DNA of 64,000 nt from Microbacterium telephonicum (lineage in GTDB: Bacteria > Actinomycetota > Actinomycetes > Actinomycetales > Microbacteriaceae): the NCBI RefSeq assembly GCF_003651225.1, contig NZ_RCDB01000001.1, forward strand, positions 62,001-126,000. The letters run 5' to 3'. Positions within the stretch are counted from its first letter, which is position 1. Every line of letters starts with the position of its first letter. The notes under the pieces were generated by a model. That model was not told the DNA's origin, did not search any database, and saw nothing but the letters and a program-made list of their open reading frames with translations. Below, in pieces: positions 46,107 to 53,009 of the stretch. The position numbers were made by a program, and so were the translations under genes.

Positions 46107-47081
46107 TCAGAAGGCGCCGTACTCCGTTTCCCCGATGTCGGCGAGGATCCGATTGAGGTCCTGGATCGACGCGAAGTCGATGTTGATCTGGCCCTTCTTC
46201 GCGCTCAGACTGATCCTGACCTTCGTGTTCAGTCGGTCTCCGAGTCGCTCCGCGACTTCGTCCAGATGGGCGCGTCGAGCGCCGGCCTTGGGAGCCGGTG
46301 TCTTCGTGCCGCCGGCACCCGGGAGCTTCGCGGCCGCCTCCGCCGCACGCACCGAGAGATCTTCGTTGACGATCTTGTCGGAGAGGCGCTGCATCGCCTC
46401 CGGGTCGGCGAGCGACAGGATGGCGCGCGCATGACCCGCGCTCAGCACACCCGCGGCGACGCGCTGCTGCACCGGTACCGGCAGCTTGAGCAGGCGGATG
46501 GTGTTGCTGATCTGGGGACGGGAGCGTCCGATGCGGCCCGCAAGCTCCTCCTGCGTGATGCCGAAGTCCTCCAGAAGCTGCTGGTAGGCCGACGCCTCCT
46601 CGAGCGGATTCAGCTCGGAACGGTGCAGGTTCTCGAGGAGCGCGTCGCGGAGCAGGTTCTCGTCGGTCGTGTCGCGCAGGATCGCGGGGATCGAGGTGAG
46701 CCCTGCTTCACGCGACGCCCGCGTGCGCCGCTCCCCCATGATGAGCTCGTATTCGCCCGCCTCGTTCGTGCGCACCACGATGGGCTGCAGCACGCCGAAC
46801 TCGCGCACCGAGTGGACGAGTTCCGCGAGGTCGTCCTGGTCGAAGTGCGTACGCGGCTGCCGCGGGTTCGGGACGACGGCGTTCGGATCGACCTGGATGA
46901 GGCGCGCACCCGGGATGCTCAGCAGCTCCTCCCCGGGCTCGGTATCCGTCGACCGTTCAGCGGTCGCCGTCGGGCGGGATGCACCCGGAAAGAAGACGTC
47001 CACCGGACGTGCTTCATCGGAATCCGCTGCAGTGGGGATGAGCGCGCCGATGCCACGCCCCAGACCGGTTCGCTTCGCCAT
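46107..47081 (-). CDS. parB: Chromosome partitioning protein ParB
   Basis: A 324-residue ParB, the CTP-dependent clamp that loads on parS and spreads. N-terminal CTP-binding domain (about 60-150) with PNPRQPRTHFDQDDLAEL, LQPIVVR and the key GERRTRAS motif; helix-turn-helix parS-binding domain (about 160-230) with ITQEELAGRIGRSRPQISNT; C-terminal dimerisation domain (about 280-324). Its ATG overlaps the parA stop by one base. Its targets are the many TTTCACGTGAAA palindromes starting about 1 kb upstream. Confidence 0.97.
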   Translation of the reverse strand: MAKRTGLGRGIGALIPTAADSDEARPVDVFFPGASRPTATAERSTDTEPGEELLSIPGARLIQVDPNAVVPNPRQPRTHFDQDDLAELVHSVREFGVLQPIVVRTNEAGEYELIMGERRTRASREAGLTSIPAILRDTTDENLLRDALLENLHRSELNPLEEASAYQQLLEDFGITQEELAGRIGRSRPQISNTIRLLKLPVPVQQRVAAGVLSAGHARAILSLADPEAMQRLSDKIVNEDLSVRAAEAAAKLPGAGGTKTPAPKAGARRAHLDEVAERLGDRLNTKVRISLSAKKGQINIDFASIQDLNRILADIGETEYGAF

Positions 47082-48004
47082 CAGGATGCCCCTTCGTTGT
47101 TGTTCTGCCCACGTCGGGCCATTTCCACCGCCGCCTCGCGGTAGGCGACGGCCCCGGCCGACGCACCATCGTAGGCGATCACCGTCTGACCGAAGCTCGG
47201 CGCCTCGGAGACGCGCACGGAGCGCGGGATCACCGTGCGCAACACCTGCTCGGTGAAGTGCGAGCGCACCTCATCGGCGACCTGCTGGGCGAGGCGGGTG
47301 CGCCCGTCGTACATGGTCAGCAGGATCGTCGACAGGTGCAGTCGCGGATTCAAGTGCTTCTGGATCATCCGCACGCTGCCGAGCAGCTGACTGAGGCCTT
47401 CCAGGGCGTAGTACTCGCACTGGATCGGGATCATGAGCTCATGCGCGGCGGTGAACGCGTTGATCGTGAGCAGTCCGAGTGACGGCGGGCAGTCGATGAG
47501 CACGAAGTCGACAGGTTGGACATCGCCGGCCAGATAGTCGTCGAGTGCCGTACGCAGCCGATGCTCGCGCGCCACCTGGGAGACGAGTTCGATCTCGGCG
47601 CCGGCGAGATGGATCGTGCTGGGTGCACAGAAGAGCCGGTCGGATTCCGGCGAGATCTGGATGATGTCGGCGAGGGGGAACTCGTCGATCAGGACGTCGT
47701 AGACGCTCGGCGTGTCCGCGGTGTGCGGCACTCCGAGCGCCGTCGATGCGTTGCCCTGAGGATCGAGGTCGATCACGAGCACCCGAGCGCCGAGCGACGC
47801 GAGCGCGGAAGCGATGTTCACCGTGGTCGTGGTCTTGCCGACCCCGCCCTTCTGGTTGGACACCGTGATCACGCGTGCCGGTCCATCGAACGCCAGCGAG
47901 ACACCGTCGAGCACCTTCCGGCGCGAGGTCAGATCGGCCAGTTCGCGGGCGATGGGGCTGTCGTCGATGGAGAACGGTGCGGCCGCGTCGTCCGAATCCT
48001 GCAC
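47081..48004 (-). CDS. parA: Chromosome partitioning ATPase ParA
   Basis: A 307-residue Walker-type ATPase that binds DNA non-specifically and moves ParB-parS complexes. Deviant Walker A KGGVGKTT at 52-59, switch I LDPQGNASTALG, Walker B FVLIDCPPSLG. The ~40-residue N-terminal extension is typical of chromosomal ParA in actinobacteria. The first parS of the array lies 58 bases upstream of its ATG, so ParB binding there may also control parAB transcription. Confidence 0.97.
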   Translation of the reverse strand: MQDSDDAAAPFSIDDSPIARELADLTSRRKVLDGVSLAFDGPARVITVSNQKGGVGKTTTTVNIASALASLGARVLVIDLDPQGNASTALGVPHTADTPSVYDVLIDEFPLADIIQISPESDRLFCAPSTIHLAGAEIELVSQVAREHRLRTALDDYLAGDVQPVDFVLIDCPPSLGLLTINAFTAAHELMIPIQCEYYALEGLSQLLGSVRMIQKHLNPRLHLSTILLTMYDGRTRLAQQVADEVRSHFTEQVLRTVIPRSVRVSEAPSFGQTVIAYDGASAGAVAYREAAVEMARRGQNNNEGAS

Positions 48005-48061
48005 CTGAAAACTCCTGTCGTGGGGGACTCTCCCACTTTAGTCGAGCCCACCCCCGCCCGC

Positions 48062-48077
48062 CGTTTCACGTGAAACA
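48062..48077. other. parS site 1
   Basis: Perfect 14-base palindrome GTTTCACGTGAAAC at 48063-48076, flanked C...A. Closest to parA, 58 bases before its start. Confidence 0.95.
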
Positions 48078-48150
48078 CCGAGCCAATGCCGGCCACTCCG
48101 GTGGTTGAGTAGCGGCCGAAGGCCGCGTATCGAAACCACAGCCGGCCCCC

Positions 48151-48166
48151 CGTTTCACGTGAAACA
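48151..48166. other. parS site 2
   Basis: Perfect core GTTTCACGTGAAAC at 48152-48165; 89 bases from site 1, the only short interval in the array. Confidence 0.95.
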
Positions 48167-48300
48167 CCCTCGACCGTGTGGTTTCGTTACGCCGACTGCG
48201 TCGGCTACTCAACCACCGGTGGCGGCGAGTAGCAGATCACGGCTCAGCCGGTGGTTGAGTAGCGGCCAAGGGCCGCCTATCGAAACCACAGCCCGCCACC

Positions 48301-48316
48301 CGTTTCACGTGAAACA
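48301..48316. other. parS site 3
   Basis: Perfect core at 48302-48315, 150 bases from site 2. Confidence 0.95.
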
Positions 48317-48454
48317 CCCTCGACCGTGTGGTTTCGATACGCCGGCTTCGCAGCTACTCAACCATCGGTATGGACGGACGAGCAGTAGTTCCCAGCCCAC
48401 CCCGGTGGTTGAGTAACGGCTGAAGGCCGCGTATCGAAACCACAAACACCAGCT

Positions 48455-48470
48455 TCTTTCACGTGAAACA
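48455..48470. other. parS site 4, one-base variant
   Basis: CTTTCACGTGAAAC at 48456-48469: the first core base is C, breaking the outermost pair of the palindrome. ParB may bind it less well. Confidence 0.85.
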
Positions 48471-48608
48471 CCCACCACGCATGGTTTCGATACGCCGGCT
48501 TCGCCGGCTACTCAACCATCGGGATGGACGGACGAGCAGTAGTTATTGGCTCACCCCGGTGGTTGAGTGGCGACTGAAGGGCACGTATCGAAACCACGGC
48601 CGCGCCTC

Positions 48609-48624
48609 CGTTTCACGTGAAACA
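48609..48624. other. parS site 5
   Basis: Perfect core at 48610-48623. Confidence 0.95.
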
Positions 48625-48759
48625 CTCGCGGTGGAGTGGTTTCGATACGCCGACTGCGTCGGCTACTCAACCACCGACAAGGCCGAGCTGCAGATCACCG
48701 CTCACCCCGGTGGTTGAGTAGCGGCCGAAGGCCGCCTATCGAAACCACAGCCCGCCACC

Positions 48760-48775
48760 CGTTTCACGTGAAACA
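48760..48775. other. parS site 6
   Basis: Perfect core at 48761-48774. Confidence 0.95.
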
Positions 48776-48912
48776 CCCACGACGCATGGATTCGATACGC
48801 CGGCTTCGCAGCTACTCAACCATCGGGATGGACGGACGAGCAGTAGTTACTGGCTCGCCCCGGTGGTTGAGTAGCGACTGAAGGGCGCGTATCGGAACCA
48901 CGGCCGCGCCTC

Positions 48913-48928
48913 CGTTTCACGTGAAACA
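48913..48928. other. parS site 7
   Basis: Perfect core at 48914-48927. Confidence 0.95.
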
Positions 48929-49062
48929 CTCGCGGTGGAGTGGTTTCGATACGCCGACTGCGTCGGCTACTCAACCACCGGTGAGGGCGACCTGTGTACC
49001 TCCGAACACCCGGTGGTTGAGTAGCGGCCGAAGGCCGCGTGTCGAAACCACACCGCCCTGAC

Positions 49063-49078
49063 TGTTTCACGTGAAACA
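49063..49078. other. parS site 8, full 16-base consensus
   Basis: TGTTTCACGTGAAACA, the complete consensus, four bases before the stop of the GIY-YIG nuclease gene (49082). Confidence 0.97.
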
Positions 49079-49081
49079 ACG

Positions 49082-49375
49082 TCATCGCTCGCGACGTGGT
49101 TTCTTGCGGCTGAGTGCCGGCAGGTCCTCGGCGCCGCGTTCCTCGATCAGGGCGATGCCCTTGGCGCGGCTCCACCCTTGGACCTGCTTCTCGCGTGCGA
49201 ACGCGTCATCGACCCGGGTGAACTCCTCGCAGTAGACAAGACGTACCGGGCGACGGTGGCGCGTATACGCAGCACCCAGACCGGACTCATGTTCCCAGAG
49301 GCGCTTGTCCAGATTCCGCGTGCTGCCGACGTAGAAGGATCCATCGGCGCATTCGAGGATGTACATGTGCGGCAT
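49082..49375 (-). CDS. GIY-YIG nuclease family protein
   Basis: A 97-residue single-domain GIY-YIG protein of the YhbQ/UPF0213 size class. The name-giving strands are MYILECADGSFYVGST (residues 4-19), followed by the metal-site region LDKRLWEHESG and the conserved FAREKQVQGWSRAKGIALIE helix with the catalytic Glu. Such small nucleases cut DNA non-specifically or at branched structures; their roles are poorly known. It reads toward the parS array, its stop four bases from parS site 8, and a single REP lies 100 bases upstream, so it is bracketed by palindromes. Confidence 0.9.
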   Translation of the reverse strand: MPHMYILECADGSFYVGSTRNLDKRLWEHESGLGAAYTRHRRPVRLVYCEEFTRVDDAFAREKQVQGWSRAKGIALIEERGAEDLPALSRKKPRRER

Positions 49376-49472
49376 GAGAGCAGTCTCGGCCGCGGCTCGG
49401 CCGATCGGGGGACCGGATGCTGCGATCGGGGAACACTGAGTGCGTCGCTCCCTTGGGGAGGAGAGTTGGCAC

Positions 49473-49511
49473 GGGTTTCGATACGCCGGCTTGCTGGCTA
49501 CTCAACCACCC
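49473..49511 (-). repeat. Isolated type-2 REP palindrome
   Basis: GGGTTTCGATACGCCGGC, then TTGCTGGCTACTCAACCACC: reverse orientation, stem imperfect (GCCGGC against GCTGGC). It separates the GIY-YIG gene from the rsmG stop. Confidence 0.85.
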
Positions 49512-49523
49512 GAACAGCGGGGG

Positions 49524-50147
49524 TCAGCGGACGGTGGCGCGGATGACGCGGGTGGGTTCGTCGATCACACCGTCACCGACCGGCTCCACGCGCACGTCAC
49601 TGAGCCTGTACTTGCGGATCTGCTTGTCCGCGGCGGCGATCTCGTTCGCGGCGTTCGCGCCCTTCAGCAGGATCAGCTCACCGCCGTCGCGCACGAGAGG
49701 CGCCGTGAGGGGGATGAGTGTGCGCAGCGCGCTGACCGCACGGGCGGTGACGGCATCCAGCACCGGCCCCTGCGTCCAGTCCTCCCCGCGCGCCCGGACG
49801 ACCTCGACGTTCGCGAGCTCCAGCGCAGACACCTGCTCGTTCAACCAGGTGACCCGCCGCTCCATCGGCTCGATGAGCACCCACTGCACGTCGGGCCGCG
49901 CGATCGCGAGCACCAACCCGGGCAATCCGGCGCCCGAGCCGATGTCACCGACTCGAGCGCCCGTAGCGAAGAGCGGCGCCGCCACCGCGCTGTTCAGCAC
50001 ATGACGCGACCACAGTCGCGGCAATTCCAGCGGACCGATGAGTCCACGTTCCTCACCATGCTGAGCAAGGGCGGCAGTGAACGCCCGCGCCTGTTCCAGG
50101 TGCTCCCCGAAGATGGCGGATGCTGCCGCCGGCTCGACCTCGATCAT
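49524..50147 (-). CDS. rsmG: 16S rRNA (guanine-527-N7)-methyltransferase
   Basis: A 207-residue GidB/RsmG enzyme that methylates G527 of 16S rRNA; loss gives low-level streptomycin resistance. LPRLWSRHVLNSAVAAPL, SAM motif VGDIGSGAGLPGLVLAI and RRVTWLNEQVSALELANV are diagnostic, as is DAVTARAVSALRTLIPL. ATG 50147 is chosen because the preceding bases are the parS palindrome of site 9. It belongs to the conserved jag-rsmG-parA order. Confidence 0.96.
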   Translation of the reverse strand: MIEVEPAAASAIFGEHLEQARAFTAALAQHGEERGLIGPLELPRLWSRHVLNSAVAAPLFATGARVGDIGSGAGLPGLVLAIARPDVQWVLIEPMERRVTWLNEQVSALELANVEVVRARGEDWTQGPVLDAVTARAVSALRTLIPLTAPLVRDGGELILLKGANAANEIAAADKQIRKYRLSDVRVEPVGDGVIDEPTRVIRATVR

Positions 50148-50150
50148 CGA

Positions 50151-50166
50151 TGTTTCACGTGAAACG
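50151..50166. other. parS site 9 at the rsmG/jag junction
   Basis: TGTTTCACGTGAAACG: perfect 14-base core at 50152-50165, filling exactly the gap between the jag stop and the rsmG ATG (three bases away). It has no REP companions. Confidence 0.95.
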
Positions 50167-50670
50167 TCAGGCGCGGCGGATGACGGTGTGCCGGTCTGCA
50201 CCCTCGCCGTACGACTCCGACACGAAGCCGCGGTCGGCGACGATGTCGTGCACCAGCTTGCGCTCGTAGCTGGACATCGCCGGCAACGAAGCCTGCGTCG
50301 CACCGTCGTCGATGCGAGCGACGGCACGGTCGACCAGCTTCTCGAGCTGCTGCTCCCGAGCCTCCCGAGATCCTCCGATGTCGAGGATCAGGCGCGAGAA
50401 GCGACCGGACTTCGACTGCACGGCGAGGCGCGTCAGCTCCTGCAGAGCCTGGACGGTGTCAGGTTCGGAGATCAGCGCCAGCGCAGCGGCGTCATCGTTC
50501 TCGACCGAGACGTATGCGCGGCCGGCGCGGACGTCCAGCTCGAGGTCGCCGTCGATCTCCGCGATGTCGAGGAGTCCCTCGAGGTAGTCCGCGGCGATGT
50601 CGCCTTCTTCTTCGAGCTGCTCGACCGTGAGCTCAGCGGCAGGAGCCTGCGTGTCGTTCGACATGGTCAT
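50167..50670 (-). CDS. jag: Jag/KhpB family RNA-binding protein
   Basis: A 167-residue protein with an acidic N-terminal stretch, a divergent KH-like domain (about 45-100; YLEGLLDIAEIDGDLELDV precedes it) and an R3H domain at the C-terminus with SSYERKLVHDIVADRGFVSESYGEG. Homologues (Jag, EloR, KhpB) bind RNA and affect cell elongation. It lacks the N-terminal Jag_N domain, as is usual in actinobacteria. Starts ATG 50670 or 50664. Positioned between yidC and rsmG as in most Gram-positives. Confidence 0.93.
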   Translation of the reverse strand: MTMSNDTQAPAAELTVEQLEEEGDIAADYLEGLLDIAEIDGDLELDVRAGRAYVSVENDDAAALALISEPDTVQALQELTRLAVQSKSGRFSRLILDIGGSREAREQQLEKLVDRAVARIDDGATQASLPAMSSYERKLVHDIVADRGFVSESYGEGADRHTVIRRA

Positions 50671-50692
50671 GGCTGTTCCTCGGATTCAGGGG

Positions 50693-51850
50693 TCAGGAGG
50701 TCGGAGAGTCGGTGCCCGACCCCGGTGCCGATGGCGGCTGTGTCGACGAGCGGTTCTTCTGCGCCTGCTTCTTGGCGCGCTGCTTGCTCACCGGCTGCTG
50801 ACGCTTGGGGGCTTCCGCCTTCGCCTTCTGCGCCTCTTCGTAGAGTCGCTTCTGCTCGGCCTGGTACTTCTCCATCGGCACGATCTTGCCCGACGAGTCG
50901 AGTGCCTTGCCCTTGCGCGCGAGGCGCTCCTCGCGAGCCTTCGCCGCCTCGGAGCCCGGTGTCGGCATGTTCCGGATGACGATGAACTGCTGCACCATCG
51001 TCCAGATGTTGGACGTGAACCAGTAGAGCACGACACCGAGCGGGAAGAAGACACCGGAGAAGATGAAGCCCAGCGGCAGGATCCAGAGCATGATGCGCTG
51101 CATCTGGTAGGCCTGGCCGGTCTTGGCCTCGGGGGAGAGGTTCTTCGAGATGATCTGCAGCTGGGTGATGAACTGCGACGCGATCATGAGCACGACGAGG
51201 ATCACGAGGATCGTGACCGTCGCCTCCCAGCCGGCGGGCTTGTAGTTGATGGCGTCCATCAGGCTGGTGTGCAGCGGGGCGACACCGAACAGCTGCGCAT
51301 CGTAGAACTGCTTGGTGAGTTCAGAGCTCAGCAGACCGACGCCGCCGACACCCCACTCCGCGTGCTTCTTCACGTCACTGAGCGTGTAGAACATGCCGAG
51401 CAGGATCGGCATCTGCACGAGCAGGGGCAGACAGCTCGAGACCGGGGTCGTGCCGTGCTTCTGGTAGAGCGCCATGGTCTCCCGACTCATGGCCTCTCGG
51501 GAGAGCTGGTCCTTCTTGCCCTTGTACTTCTCCTGGACTTTTCGCAGTTCAGGAGCGATTTCCATCATCTTTCGCTGGCTCTTGATCTGCCGCACGAACA
51601 GTGGGATCAGTGCCGAGCGCACCACGACGACGAGACCGATGATCGCCAGCACCCAGGTGAGGCCGGCCGACGGGTCGAGGCCGATCGACGTGAACAGCCA
51701 GTGCCACGCCACGAGGATCGCCTCGACGAACCACTTGAACGGCCACATGATGATGCTGAAGAAGTCCATGCCCGTCCCGGGCGGCGGCGTCGTCGGCGTC
51801 GGGACCGCCGGTGACGGCGTGGCGGCGGCGCTCAAGAGAAGATCCAGCAC
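50693..51850 (-). CDS. yidC: Membrane protein insertase YidC
   Basis: A 385-residue Oxa1/YidC insertase. The core holds the hydrophilic-groove arginine in VRSALIPLFVRQIK, a charged coil (RKMMEIAPELRKVQEKYKG), then VSSCLPLLVQMPILLGMFYTL and the last helices with WILPLGFIFSGVFFPLGVVLYW. The long basic C-terminal tail (from about 310) can contact ribosomes. GTG 51850 has AAAGGA upstream; ATG 51769 (MDFFSIIMWP) would drop a Pro/Thr-rich lead and is also plausible. Confidence 0.96.
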   Translation of the reverse strand: MLDLLLSAAATPSPAVPTPTTPPPGTGMDFFSIIMWPFKWFVEAILVAWHWLFTSIGLDPSAGLTWVLAIIGLVVVVRSALIPLFVRQIKSQRKMMEIAPELRKVQEKYKGKKDQLSREAMSRETMALYQKHGTTPVSSCLPLLVQMPILLGMFYTLSDVKKHAEWGVGGVGLLSSELTKQFYDAQLFGVAPLHTSLMDAINYKPAGWEATVTILVILVVLMIASQFITQLQIISKNLSPEAKTGQAYQMQRIMLWILPLGFIFSGVFFPLGVVLYWFTSNIWTMVQQFIVIRNMPTPGSEAAKAREERLARKGKALDSSGKIVPMEKYQAEQKRLYEEAQKAKAEAPKRQQPVSKQRAKKQAQKNRSSTQPPSAPGSGTDSPTS

Positions 51851-51853
51851 GGA

Positions 51854-52210
51854 TCAGTCCTTTCTGGGGGGCACGACGAATCCGTGCGGAGTCAGGGAGT
51901 ACCGGTAGCGCGCGTGTGCGGGCACGTCGTCGATCCCGCCGCGTGCCCAGGGATGGCAGCGGCCGAGACGCAGAGCGGTGAGTGCAGCACCTTTGAGCGC
52001 ACCGTGCTGCTGCACCGCGCCGACGGCGTAGGCGGAGCACGACGGGTAGTACTTGCAGACGTCTCCGTACAGATGGGAGATCGTCGCGCGGTATCCGTGC
52101 AGCGCGGCGAGCACAGCGTTGCGAGGAAGGAGGGGGATCGCGCGGATGGCGGAATCGACCGAGAACGCGCCGTCGCCGGTGGACGATTTCGGCAGCGTCG
52201 CCGAACTCAC
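51854..52210 (-). CDS. yidD: Membrane protein insertion efficiency factor YidD
   Basis: A 118-residue YidD protein with a ~25-residue extension, then the family core: YGDVCKYYPSCSAYAVGAVQQHGALKG with its three cysteines, and LRLGRCHPWARGGIDDVP. An amphipathic helix (LLPRNAVLAALHGYRATI) binds the inner membrane surface. The GTG overlaps the rnpA stop (GTGA) and yidC follows three bases after its stop, so rpmH-rnpA-yidD-yidC form one operon. Confidence 0.94.
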   Translation of the reverse strand: MSSATLPKSSTGDGAFSVDSAIRAIPLLPRNAVLAALHGYRATISHLYGDVCKYYPSCSAYAVGAVQQHGALKGAALTALRLGRCHPWARGGIDDVPAHARYRYSLTPHGFVVPPRKD

Positions 52211-52545
52211 GCCGCGGCCTTCCGGCTCAGGCAGCGCAGCACTTCGGAGCGCAGGTCGGCGTAGGGGGCGGATGCGGCCGCCGGCAGCGCGCGGATCACG
52301 ACGTCGGCGCCGGGGCGTACCGTCGGCAGCGCTTCTGCGCACACCGACTTCAGCCTGCGACGCACGGTGTTGCGCGTCACGGCGTTGCCGACCTGCTTGC
52401 TCACGATGAACCCGAAACGCGCGGGACGTTCATCGGTCGTCGACACGACGTACGTCACCGCATGCGCGCCGGCACAGCGAGAACCCCCGCGGACGACGGC
52501 CTTGTACTCCGCCCCGCGGGTGATGCGGTTCCCGCGCGCCAGCAC
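52207..52545 (-). CDS. rnpA: Ribonuclease P protein component
   Basis: The 112-residue protein subunit that helps the RNA subunit of RNase P bind pre-tRNA 5' leaders. The RNR signature is seen in NAVTRNTVRRRLK, with FGFIVSKQVG before it. GTG start (VLARGNRITRGAEY), nine bases after the rpmH stop. Confidence 0.96.
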   Translation of the reverse strand: MLARGNRITRGAEYKAVVRGGSRCAGAHAVTYVVSTTDERPARFGFIVSKQVGNAVTRNTVRRRLKSVCAEALPTVRPGADVVIRALPAAASAPYADLRSEVLRCLSRKAAA

Positions 52546-52554
52546 CGGTGGCGA

Positions 52555-52692
52555 TCAGGCGGAGAGTTCGGTACGGCCCTTGCCGCGGCGAGCCGAAAGG
52601 ATCGCGCGGCCGGCGCGGGTGCGCATGCGGGCGCGGAAGCCGTGCTTCTTGGCGCGGCGGCGGTTGTTGGGCTGGAACGTGCGCTTGCTCAT
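52555..52692 (-). CDS. rpmH: 50S ribosomal protein L34
   Basis: A 45-residue L34 with the invariant [19 protein letters not shown] start and [19 protein letters not shown] end. It heads the rpmH-rnpA-yidD-yidC-jag-rsmG-parAB block that reads leftward from the origin. Confidence 0.98.
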   Translation of the reverse strand: MSKRTFQPNNRRRAKKHGFRARMRTRAGRAILSARRGKGRTELSA

Positions 52693-53009
52693 GAGGATCA
52701 CTCCGGATCGGCGGTCACCGGAACGCTCTAGACCGGGGACACAGGTACAGGGACTGCCCAAGCGGGCATAAGTCAACCGACTAAGGATACGTCGGGACGC
52801 CTGAGAACCCAAACCGAGCACGGCCGACTCACACCTTATCCACGGGTCCGTCCCCAGCCTCGCAACGACACGCGGCCCGGAACTACAGTGGATTTTGCGT
52901 GTGAACCGGCTCGTCGTTAGCGTGTCCGGGATAGTTATCCACAGCTGTGGACGAGGACTTTCCCCTCGGCGCACACGGGATCCGACACGACGAACGAAGG
53001 CCGCCACAG
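52693..53009. promoter_or_regulatory. rpmH-dnaA intergenic region with DnaA boxes
   Basis: The 317-base divergent gap holds a DnaA box TTATCCACG at 52836-52844 and a back-to-back pair at 52935-52954 (TTATCCACA, then TGTGGACGA on the other strand, sharing AGCT at the centre). The pair lies 56 bases before the dnaA ATG and fits autoregulation of dnaA. Promoters for rpmH and dnaA must lie here; I could not fix their hexamers with confidence. Confidence 0.8.

Larger units (their letters stand above)
48062..49079. repeat. Tandem parS-REP array
   Basis: About 1 kb without a gene made of repeated units of 150-154 bp. Each unit holds one parS palindrome, a reverse type-2 REP (GGTTTCGATACGCC...CTACTCAACC), a ~35-base spacer and a forward type-2 REP (GGTTGAGTAGC...TATCGAAACCAC). 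parS cores start at 48063, 48152, 48302, 48456, 48610, 48761, 48914 and 49064. Units alternate between two spacer types (AGTAGCAGATCAC-like and GACGGACGAGCAGTAGTT), giving a ~305-bp higher-order period. It lies between parA and a GIY-YIG nuclease gene and must also carry the parA promoter at its left end. Confidence 0.95.

Noticed and set aside
48105..48881. Small coding frames inside the parS array
   Set aside because: They translate the repeats themselves (for example FHVKHPR recurring from the parS sequence) and lack ribosome binding sites.
48097..49050. CRISPR array
   Set aside because: Regular repeats with spacers suggested it, but the repeats are opposed REP hairpins plus parS, spacers are themselves repeated, and there are no cas genes.
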